From positions 558,001 through 622,000 of the forward strand of contig JAQJZZ010000014.1 of the NCBI GenBank assembly GCA_030077755.1: a DNA stretch of 64,000 nt, in the 5' to 3' direction. The notes under the pieces were generated by a model. The model was not told the DNA's origin and ran no database searches. It saw nothing but the letters and a program-made list of their open reading frames with translations. Numbering within the stretch: position 1 is the stretch's first letter; every line of letters starts with the position of its first letter. The stretch is from Filosporella fistucella. Taxonomy: Eukaryota > Ascomycota > Leotiomycetes > Helotiales. Made by a program: the position numbers and the translations under genes. Shown here piece by piece: positions 35,387-44,505 of the stretch.

Positions 35387-36505
35387 ATGCCGTCTGCAAC
35401 TACCATCCCCATCCCAAAGTTCACGCCTTGTGCTCCCACGAAGGAAAATTTGGACTACGTTGACCTCGTCAACATCGACTTGTCAAAATTCGACAACCCA
35501 GAGACAAGAAAAGACCTCGCGAAAGAGCTTCTCGATGGCGTAACTAAGCATGGTTTCCTTACCATATCAAATCATGGCATCTCCCAAGAATTATATGAAT
35601 CGCAGGTCTCACTCGCACACGCAGTGATGACCCTTGCTCCAGAAGAGAAAGCTCCCTATGAAGCGACACCCGAAGAAGATGCGCGAGGGAGATATGTAGG
35701 CTTCAAGCCAGCAGGACAGCTCGGCATCAAGGGTGGTTTCCACAAGACACTTGACCATTACAACATCCTCACCTACGACCCAGAAAACCACAAACATCCT
35801 GAGATTCTTCGGCCGCATATGGGAGAAGTGCAGGAGCTTATCAGCTTCATCCGTGCCAACATTTTGAAGAAGCTGCTTGCACTGATATCGATGATTCTGG
35901 AGGTTCCAGAAGAAAGACTTGCCGCCACACATGCGTTTGGAGTTGAGAGTACAGAGTATCTGCGATACATGATCTATAACCCTCGTTCGAGCGATGACAA
36001 CCAGAAATATCGGGATCTGTACTTGGCGGGCCATACAGATTGGGGATCATTCACATTCTTATTCTCGCAACCGATTTCGGCACTACAAATTCTGACAACA
36101 AATGGAGAGTGGAAGTGGGTACAATACTTGCCCCAGTCGTTGGTGGTCAATGTCGGAGAAGCATTGGAGCTTCTGACTGGAGGTCTTTTCAAAGCCACGA
36201 TTCATCGCGTGGTGAAGCCTCCGGTGGATCAAGAGAAGGAAAAGCGAATTGGCGTCATTTACTTTGCTCGACCAGTTGATGACCAAAGGTTGGAGCCCAT
36301 TGAAAGTCCATTGTTGACGAGACTGGGTATTGACAAGCCGTTGGATGAAACTGTTTATACGATGGCAGATTATTTGAATGCGAGGAAGCATGGGTACAAG
36401 AGACTGGACTTTGATCACGATAGGCCGAGAGAAGCTGGATACCACGCTGACCCATTCCATGGAAAGTACACAGATCCAGCAGGGTTCAAAGCTCTAGGAG
36501 TATAG
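35387..36505 (+). CDS. 2-oxoglutarate/Fe(II)-dependent dioxygenase, isopenicillin-N-synthase-like fold (372 aa)
   Basis: A single exon of 372 residues from ATG 35387; the longer frame upstream begins with TTG and was not used. The iron-binding facial triad is complete: His216 and Asp218 in LAGHTDWGSFTF, and His273 in ATIHRVVKPP. Arg287 in KRIGVIYFARP is placed to bind 2-oxoglutarate. The N-terminal DIOX_N-type region reads LLDGVTKHGFLTISNHGIS. Enzymes of this fold hydroxylate, desaturate or close rings on small molecules, releasing succinate and CO2. Here it would be the oxidative entry step of the catabolic block, acting on whatever the divergent transporter imports; C4 hydroxylation of a 5-oxoproline-like ring is one possibility, but substrate cannot be read from sequence. 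Confidence 0.9.
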   Translation: MPSATTIPIPKFTPCAPTKENLDYVDLVNIDLSKFDNPETRKDLAKELLDGVTKHGFLTISNHGISQELYESQVSLAHAVMTLAPEEKAPYEATPEEDARGRYVGFKPAGQLGIKGGFHKTLDHYNILTYDPENHKHPEILRPHMGEVQELISFIRANILKKLLALISMILEVPEERLAATHAFGVESTEYLRYMIYNPRSSDDNQKYRDLYLAGHTDWGSFTFLFSQPISALQILTTNGEWKWVQYLPQSLVVNVGEALELLTGGLFKATIHRVVKPPVDQEKEKRIGVIYFARPVDDQRLEPIESPLLTRLGIDKPLDETVYTMADYLNARKHGYKRLDFDHDRPREAGYHADPFHGKYTDPAGFKALGV

Positions 36506-38065
36506 ATAGCGAACAGTTAGAATGCTCCTGCGTGTATATTCTTACCTTGAAATTGATGATTTTTACTCCGTGAAGTTTGTCATTCAGGCCGCTTGAACTG
36601 GCGATAACTGTCGTTTGGTATTTTGTTGACAATGTTGGGTCTGTGTATTTCCCTCAGAGTTGATCACTGCCCTCCCTTTATGTTAAGCCTCCCGGAGTTG
36701 GCAGATCTCTCAGGACAACTGCATGACCGCAGCCTCCACCTCCTGTGTATTCGCACAACGGCCAAGGTGCTTGTCATGCATCAAATACCACGGGTTCAAA
36801 TCTCACCTATAACAGGTAATGACGACCTGGAGCAAAGTTCCCAGTTCGCGTATCCAAAAACTCATCAGCCACATAAGAAGTCTTTCAACAAAGGTATCTC
36901 CTTGTTTGAAATGTGGGCCATAGTTGTATTTAGATACGATGCCATCCAATCCTTCTGAGGGTGTCAAAGGATATCCCCCTGTCGCGGCATTTGTCTCCTT
37001 CCTCGTATCCCCTCTAGCACTTCTGTGACAGCGCCTGGGCATGGTGGAAGAACTCGATAGGGCTTTCGAACATTCTACAAATGGTAATTGTACTGTCATG
37101 TGTTAGGCGTTGGAGAAAGAGACTGAGACATGGTCCCCGGATTGGTCTCGCAATAAAGTGCATCATCCATGCTTGCGGACGTCATAATGCTACAGAGACA
37201 TTTGTTAGCTCAAAGTTAGTAGGTCATTGAGTAGATATTCTTCCTGTTCAGCGCCGATTGGGTTGCGCCAGTATCCTTTCGGACGAATGAGAGCATGAAA
37301 ATACAGTGGTACAATCAACGCGTACATACTTGGAGGTGTGATACCCAGCGGTAGTTGAGCAGCCGAGAATTGCCTTGTGCCATTGAGTTATGGAAAAGGG
37401 AGATGCGGTTCGACATCTCCAGTCCCATCTGTCTGGAATCACCACAGCACGTGGCCATCCACAATCTGGTGGGGTTAAGGTGCAGGGCTACATCTTGCTC
37501 GAAACCTTACCTAATTCTAGCCTTTCCGTTGCAGATTACGATTGCCTGAATTCTAACATAGCGCTGGGCAGTTGCTCCATTTCTCGTTACTATGGTGGCA
37601 GCTATAGTCCGACAAAGCAATTACTCTCCGAAATCGATTCATCACCTGCATCATCTACTTCCAAGCAGTCTCCTCGTCTAGGACCAGTCTGTATATTTCA
37701 TGCAACAAGATGCACATAGAGCTGGCACTTCCCGAAAAACCCTTAGCTAAGCCCTATACCTCCATCAAGGTCATCAAGAGACTAAAGTATTGCAATATAT
37801 CATTCGATAGAATAGAGATTCAATGATCTTCTCTCTAGCTTCAATATTGTTGTTTGGATGTAGCAACCTACCTATGCAATCCGAATATCCACCAGTAAGT
37901 TTGTCATTTCGTCGTCAAACTAGAGAAGATCAAAATATCTGAGCAATTGAACATATTTTTATAGCTTTGGGCGTACTATAGTGGAGGCTTCCGGCCAAAA
38001 ACGATTCGCCTAGAGACATATCAGCACTCCCTGTAGCAACAGAAGATTGGGCTAGATTAATTCAC
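36506..38065. other. Intergenic with tRNA-like trace
   Basis: No intact gene is supported. Open frames on both strands (36803-37099 minus, 37390-37719 plus) have stops nearby and no family signature. A tRNA-like block is listed separately. Confidence 0.4.
36742..36816 (+). other. Degenerate tRNA-like element (75 nt)
   Basis: CCTGT at the 5' end pairs with ACAGG at the 3' end. A D-arm-like GCAC...GTGC stem surrounds AACGGCCAAG, and GGTTCAAATC fits the Pol III B box (GWTCRANNC). An A-box-like TCGCACAACGG lies about 33 bases before it. The anticodon stem is poor (3 bp) and the T stem is incomplete, so this is not a functional tRNA by eye. It may be a pseudo-tRNA or the head of a SINE. Confidence 0.25.
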
Positions 38066-39613
38066 TCACAGTACCACATAAGCATGCACCCCCCTATCTT
38101 TAATACATTTTCTTACCTCCATCAAGAACAGCTCCGTCTTTTCTTCACTCCAACCTAACCCCCGAGTGAGCACCTTTCTTGTTGAATTCAAACCTTCAGT
38201 CAAGTCGTGCTGGAACCATAAGCCCAATTTCTTCAAGTGTGGATCTCTCGGCCATGTATTGACAGGCCATTTCAGCACAACCTCCTCCACATCCACAAAG
38301 CCAATTTCTTCCATCCAGCCCTTGTACTTTTGCACATTTGTCCATGGCCTCCCTGCTGCAGTTGCTCCATCGACGATAGCCATATTCCATTCCCATAATG
38401 CTGTGTTCTGCAAAGATGAGTCAACAGCTCTCATAGGAAAGTCTGCGTCTTGCATTTCGAGGTATCCGCCGGGAGCCAGATGTTTGAAAGCCTGTTCGAT
38501 AACGGCTCGTGGGTCTTTGAAACAGGATATGAGGAGGCGACCGTGTATGAGGTCGAAACGCTCTGAATATGTCCATTCGTCTTCGGCATCTTCGACTTCG
38601 AATTGACAGTTCGCTGGAACGCTAAATATATATTAGATCTGGTGGATATGACGGCGGGAGGAAAATGTTACAATTCCGGCTGGATTGGTGAAAGATCACT
38701 TCCAATAACGTGTGCAGAAGGATATCGCATTGCTGATGAGGCTTAGCGGGGTAAGAGATGGGCATGTGTAGAAATACCAATGTCAATAGCCCCTAACAAA
38801 TATTAGCCACAAGTCCTTCAATGGAAGCCAAACAGTCGAAGTAGAGCATGTCTCGGTGGAGATATGACATGTGATCCATGATAAGTACATTTTCATACTT
38901 ACATATTCCTGTTCCTGTTCCTATATCTAGAATATGCTGCGGATTCTCAATTATCGGTGCGAGAAAAAGCTTCTCATGTAAAGTCAAAAACCATAAATGG
39001 TGTTGCATATCTGCTGTGATGAGCACTGGCCAAATCCTTATTCTCGATTGTAATTACCCAGTCTTTCCTGTTCGATCTTTACGTTTCACAGTCAAATCTG
39101 ATTTCTTTTGCGGATTTTAGACCAGCATACCTCATCATTTGGCATAACATAGCCTGTCCGCATCAGTGATTGGCCTCTTCTCGTGCATCTAGATCTCACA
39201 TACTGCCCTCCTTATACCTGTGATAAGTCCTTCCTCCTTCTTCCACGAAGTCGTATACACTACTTCTCGCACTCACAGTAGATCTCCTATGCAGAAGCAT
39301 TATTTACAGTCCATCATGACAGTCGTCAAGAACATCAGAACATCGCAGGATAACGTACGGTAGCGATAAGTCACCAATTGCAGAGTCATCATCAGCACTG
39401 TCAATCTACAAGTCGTCTCGTAAGAAGGTATCCCGAGGCAGTGGAAAGGTGCTGACCAACACTGATGAGTGCATCACCATCGCTTACATCGCCTTCATTT
39501 TCATCGATTTCGTGTTCCCCTAGATCTGACGGCGCACTCGTCTCCACCGTCTCGGGTGCATTATCAATGAGAGTCGTGATCTTCTCAGACCTTGGCGAAA
39601 GGTTGGCTGGCAT
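38066..39613 (-). CDS. LaeA/UMTA-like SAM-dependent methyltransferase with micro-exons
   Basis: About nine exons splice in phase. The acidic N-terminus (MPANLSPRSEKITTLIDNAP) leads to GGRTYHRYKEGS / YVMPNDE / IEQERL / DMQHHLWFLTLHEKLFLAP. The SAM-binding motif I is ILDIGTGTGIWAID, followed by HVIGSDLSPIQPEF and FDLIHGRLLISCFKDP, and the C-terminal part reads HLAPGGYLEMQDADFP. Two micro-exons are needed to restore the family pattern: 39058-39076 (19 nt) and 38778-38792 (15 nt). Proteins of this type include the regulator LaeA and many secondary-metabolism methyltransferases. The C-terminus (VHAYVVL, stop at 38066) appears shorter than usual for the family. It lies just outside the catabolic block and may or may not belong to it. 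Confidence 0.85.
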
Positions 39614-40634
39614 GATGCATGTATCAATTGATGTAAAGCTTGTAAACTGGGTATGGGGAAGATTGCGGAGGGATAAAGGAGGAAAGACAACTGTGCGAGA
39701 TGGGATGTGATTCCGCCCCGTAAACTAGTTTACTAGTTTGCTGTGAACAGGGCATAATCTGTCCCGGGGGGCGGGACCAGGCTCGAAATGGAGTAGCTCC
39801 GAGTGGGAGGATCCTTGCAGTTCTTCGATGACAGATTGACAAGGGCATGAATGCGGAGTGTGGGGGTCAAGTTCTGTCTGAATTCTTACCTCATCTGATC
39901 GATTGCACCATGTTGGATGTGCTGCAGAATGAATCCAGGTATTTAATTGAAGCTCAAATACTTAATAATTTGAGGCGATAGTGAAGGAGAGACACACCGA
40001 ATAAGCTCTGGTCGGTTCGAATTAGGGAAAAGTGGGGCAGGATTTTTTAGTGTAGCGTGCATCTTGGGCTATTTACAGCTGAAGGCGGCAGGTAGATATT
40101 TGCGGCGTCGGCACGCACCTCGAGGACTTAACCTATGATTAATTGACGGTCCCTCCGCTCCCACAACCGCCCTTCGCTCCTTCATCGTCAACTTCAACCA
40201 AAGCTTGATTCAACTCGGCACAGAGTCGCTTGTATATAAGTTCAATTAACTTTGTTCCTCCCGCCAGTATTCCCAGCATCATCAGCTCGGAGGTAGTGTC
40301 TCTACGCATCATAATCTTAGGCGCGGTCCACCGCACTTTCTCCCATTATGACAGACAATAGGGGAACATGAAACTAACTTCCTTCTGATGCGAAAGCGAT
40401 GAAGAAGGAAATTCTGTTTGACAGTTTACCTAAATTGCTAGAGCACTGAGGAGCACAATAGATGCGGCAATAACGGGAATTCATTTTTTTATTCCATGTT
40501 ATTTTGGCTGTGGAAGTCCAAATTTGAAGTATTTTGCCTGCAAGGACACAGCAATAACTATACCAAGCTGCCATTGATCAGCTCCCGTTGAAAAAGTATT
40601 CTACTTGGCATCTTGCAATCATGGTATATCTCCA

Positions 40635-40726
40635 GATGATTAAGTGAAGCTCGGAGCGTTTGGTAAAATGGTGCAAATTCCAACTGAGCTTGACTTCGTG
40701 CTGGATGGCGATGAAGATCACTAGTA
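40635..40726. repeat. 92-bp diverged repeat, copy A
   Basis: About 80 percent identical by eye to 44361-44452, without gaps. Both copies contain an 18-codon frame ending in E-[LF]-D-F-V-L-D-x-D-E-D-x-stop, and several changes there are synonymous (CTG/CTA, GAA/GAG). Confidence 0.75.
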
Positions 40727-41739
40727 CAAGTACCTCATGTCGTTGGCATCTGATGAAGCTCGCTTGCGCTACCGGCAGCATCCACTTTATCTTAGACGAG
40801 GGAGGTGCAATAGCAGACTGTCTCCTTGTAGATGCATAGATGTATTATATTGAGTGTTGTCTCCGAAGAACTCTAGCTCCCGATATTATGAAGCTGTAGG
40901 GGGCCTAACTAGTTCTCAAAATAATTCCAAAATTCATAAGTCACAAAGCCAAGAAAACAATACCCAATTGCTGCCGGTTCAAAAGATGATGATCTTGGCA
41001 CCATCTCTGAAAGATCAGTGGTAGAGCTTGCATTGTTCTAGAACTTGGAAGCTAGCTTTGTCAATATCGTCCTTGATAATTACCTATAGGAGCATTATAT
41101 TCAACCTGACTACCCATAGTATCTAAGATTTCGATTCGAATAAGTTTGAGCACCTCCCGTCGTCTATATACTTACCTTGCCTAATACGGGGAAGAGATTT
41201 GGGTCCGGGTTAACCTCGGTTACTCAACCTGACGTTTTGTTACTTCTGTGTTAAATATGCTTTCATTTAGATACTATTTTAGCTTCGCACACCATGGAGA
41301 AATATTATAGTATTGATTGAAAACAAACCATCATCAAAATTATATGTTTGACATAAGTAGGATGACCCGCCACCTTTTTGTAAGATTTGTTTAAGAAACA
41401 ATTTGCAAATAATACCCCCATAGGTGCCATTTTTTTTATCTTTCTTTTTACGTCCTGGAGCCACTGAGAGCTTAGCGCCTGTGCTATACTACTAATCAAT
41501 GAGATGCGAGTACGTTCCCTCTAGGGCTCGCTGATGCTACAACGTTAGAGTAGAATAATTTCATAGTCTCGGATGGTAGACAATGATGTAAGAGTCACTA
41601 TGCTAGTATGCTAAGGGGAATTCCAAGCATGAAGGTTTGTTTTGAAACACGGGTTCCACTGAAGAAATAGAAATGTGTAAGAATTCAACACTTATCGCAT
41701 GTTCAATTCAAATTCTCTTTAGTATACTTGTAGCCTCAC

Positions 41740-42074
41740 TGTTACGGCTGTAATCACGACTGTGGCCTGAGGCTCGACAACCTAGCCAGGTTGCACAGAG
41801 AACCACGGTTAGAGAGTCACGTGACTAAATCGAGGGAATCAGGGTGAATCGAGGGAATCGATGTCGATTCACTCGATTCATGTTGATTCAGGGGATTCAC
41901 TAAGAACGAAGGTTCTATATAAGACTGGCACCTCTGACGTTAGATAGGAGCTTCGTGCTCAACTTCAAATAGTATTCTTTATACTTAGTAACATTGCAAC
42001 CAGAATTGTCTTTGTGATACACCTATTGCTTACCCAGAACCCTACGAGCACCGGCTCGTAGAGCAACCGTTACA
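41740..42074 (+). mobile_element. Solo LTR (335 bp) with perfect 5-bp target-site duplication
   Basis: Begins TGTTACGGCTG and ends AACCGTTACA, giving near-perfect terminal inverted repeats (TGTTACGG / TGTAACGG). It is flanked on both sides by CTCAC (41735-41739 and 42075-42079), a classical 5-bp duplication made by an LTR-retrotransposon integrase. Inside are TCTATATAAGA near 41916, a promoter-like site, and an AATCGAGGGAATC-type direct repeat at 41829-41860. No internal coding region remains, so the element was lost by LTR-LTR recombination. Confidence 0.88.
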
Positions 42075-42474
42075 CTCACCCGCAATACTCGCTGCTAGTG
42101 GGAACAGCTGCTGATCAGGACTCTGCCTCATCAGCTAGTCATCTCTGTTATAGTAGCGCTCACGGATGTTGAATTGCTGAAGATTATACACTACATAGTC
42201 GTAACTTGTTGTTATCTAGCTGGTGATCAATTCATAAGGTATCTCGATATTTCTTTTTCGCATAACGTGACCATGATGTCACATGACCGAAATCATCACA
42301 TCGCGGGGCTAAACCTCTTCTAGTAGTCGAAACGAACCCATCTAGGTAATTCTCAGCCTCAGCCTCGTTCAATCCTTTTTAAGAACGTAGGATTGGCAAC
42401 CTCAACTTGATAGTATCAATGATTACCGATTTGTCTGTTCTACCATGCGTTGAGAATTTAGTGCCAAGGCAGAA

Positions 42475-43871
42475 ATGGATCCTCTATCTGTAGCCGCCTC
42501 TATCGCCGGGTTGGTCAAGGCCGCCACCGAAGTCTCGTCCATTGTCTCGAAAATAGCCGCCAGCAGGACGAGCGGCTTCAAAGAGGTAAACGATGTCAGG
42601 AATACTGTTGAAACCCTCAGATCGGTGCTTGTTCAAATCCAGACCCTACTTCTCAGGAGCGCTAAGGTTGATCATAAGCGGGCATCCATGATCTTAGTCG
42701 ATGAGGTCGTTGCAACACTCACGGGATGCGTGATGACCTTTTCAGATCTTGACAAATGTGTCAAGGGTATGGAATCCGAGGAAAAGCTTGGAGTACTCGA
42801 CACTCTTCGTTGGGCAACAAGAGTTCCTGAGCTGAAGGGATACTTGCTGAATCTTGAAGCCCACAAGTCATCTTTGACACTGATGCTGAGCATCTTAACA
42901 TGGTACCTGAGCCACTCTCAACCTGGTTCTTGAGTAATTCTCTAACTTGCCTGAATCTAGCCAATCCTCTCAAAATGCCGAGACTGCAGCGTCTGAGCTC
43001 AAAATACTCATGATTCGTGTTTTGGAGAGCAACGAAGATCTGGCAAGGAGGATGCATCTCTTAGAAAGCTCAGATGTTGAATCAAATATCAGCTCTGAAG
43101 GCGAGTCTACTTCCGTTAGCAACGACACCATTCGTGGTCCTTCAACACTAGCCGAGATTTCGGCCAGCAGTGGCAACGCAATCCAACATATTCATCTTGT
43201 TCATACATTTGAAGAAGACCTTCAAAGCTCATGGGTCTATCAGCGCTCTCGAGTCAGAGGTCCTGACAATTTTTCCATTTCTGGGACGACACAGATCACG
43301 CAAGCATGGTCTATGCTATCTGGAATAAGCTTATCACATGTCTCGAGCATTGCTGTACAAGCACTGCCTATAACAATCGAGGACCTTAATAATGGCCAGT
43401 TGTACAATGTCGACACAGAAGATGACGTACAAGCATTGAGTACCACAAATCTACTAAACACGAGTCGGCAAATAGCTACCCAAGATACCCGACCATTTCG
43501 AGCCATGGGTCCTTACAAATACACGCATAAACAATTAGTAAAGAAAGGCATTATCCAGAGAACTAATGTGCCGTATAACAGGCAGAAAAATATTAGTTTC
43601 CATTTCGAAAATCCCTTAGCGGACACTTTCATGATTAGTATTCACTATAAAGGTGCTTAAGCATTCCCCGTCTACATCCTTTCAATATTAACAAAAGCTA
43701 GGGCGGAGCCGTGCGCTTCTTCAGATTGACTTCAAACTGAAAGATCTACTTGAAATGCAGAAAGAGGGCCATGAGTGCCTTGATCTTGAATATGTAGAGC
43801 TCAATAATGTGAAATGTAAGGAATTCGTGGAAAAACGGTTCACTAGTAAGAAGGGCTGGAGAAGTGTTTAA
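42475..43871 (+). CDS. Fusion of fungal STAND/NLR-type N-terminal domain with RasGAP/IQGAP C-terminal domain (429 aa)
   Basis: Three exons (42475-42902, 42961-43652, 43702-43871) splice in phase to 429 aa. The N-terminus MDPLSVAASIAGLVKAATEV, the helical segments to about residue 145 and LTLMLSILTC match the fungal N-terminal domain of STAND/NLR proteins. After a low-complexity linker and a middle part with no clear family, residues about 325-425 read YKYTHKQLVKKGII, then YNRQKNISFHFENP, then FKLKDLLEMQ, then LDLEYVELN, the pattern of the RasGAP C-terminal domain found at the end of IQGAP proteins. There is no NACHT/NB-ARC nucleotide-binding domain and no GAP catalytic domain. The protein may link self/non-self type signalling to small-GTPase or cytoskeletal partners; this is inference. 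It is flanked by diverged repeats and a solo LTR. Confidence 0.78.
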
Positions 43872-44505
43872 TCTCGCTGGCTTCACGAGTTATGGAATAC
43901 TATGATAGTACTCTTTCGTTTAGGGAGGATTAGATGGGTATTTTGTCCTTTTCTAAATCAGTTGGATCTCAAGTTCTCAGTCGATACGTCAGCATACGAG
44001 CCTCTTTCAAGATATCAAGTAAATTGTTTTCTGCCCTGGCTTGAAGCACGAGTCCCATCTCTGTCATAACTGAGATGGAATCAGCAGATTCCATTTTTAA
44101 TCCGTCTTAATTTTCCAACCATTGATTTCTCCCATGCCGAAGTGCGGTGTCACTGAAGGTGTAATTTTGCGTCGTATCGAGTTTCGACAAAAGGCGGTAA
44201 TACCTTTGCTGCGCCTAGCCTGCGCGAAATGAACCTCTCGCCAATTGCATTAGCCTGCAAGCCAATACATCTGGTAGTAACAATTCTATCGAGTTACTAT
44301 TGATCAGACAACTTCGGAGCAGGATCGTACTTCGAATCTTGTGATTATTTTGCATTTCTGGATGATTAATTGAAGCTCATAGCCTTTTGTAATATGGCGC
44401 ACGTTTCAGCTGAGTTTGACTTCGTGCTAGATCGTGATGAGGATTGCTAGTATGTAAGAATCCGATTTCATTTCGATTTTTAAAATAAAAGTTTGTTTCC
44501 CTAGC
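43872..44505. other. Intergenic with repeat copy B
   Basis: Holds the 3' flanks of two convergent genes and the second copy of the 92-bp repeat. No gene is supported. Confidence 0.45.
44361..44452. repeat. 92-bp diverged repeat, copy B
   Basis: Same orientation as the copy at 40635-40726. The two copies bracket the solo LTR and the NLR/RasGAP fusion gene, about 3.7 kb apart. Confidence 0.75.

Larger units (their letters stand above)
39614..42474. other. Repeat-bearing intergenic region with solo LTR
   Basis: Contains a direct ACTAGTTT pair at about 39722-39738, one copy of a 92-bp diverged repeat, AT-rich stretches around 41.3 kb and a solo LTR. A minus frame at 40139-40336 has coding-like composition at its C-terminus but no recognisable start or partner exon. 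No intact gene is supported. Confidence 0.45.

Noticed and set aside
36803..37099. Minus frame containing PLTPSEGLDGIVSKYNY and QGDT, faintly like a LysM domain
   Set aside because: The conserved Cys residues are absent and no second domain or signal peptide is found nearby; too weak to call a LysM relic.
40139..40336. 65-codon minus frame ending ELNQALVEVDDEG and a Gly-rich tail
   Set aside because: Coding-like look but no start context, partner exon or family; may be a gene fragment in the repeat-bearing region.
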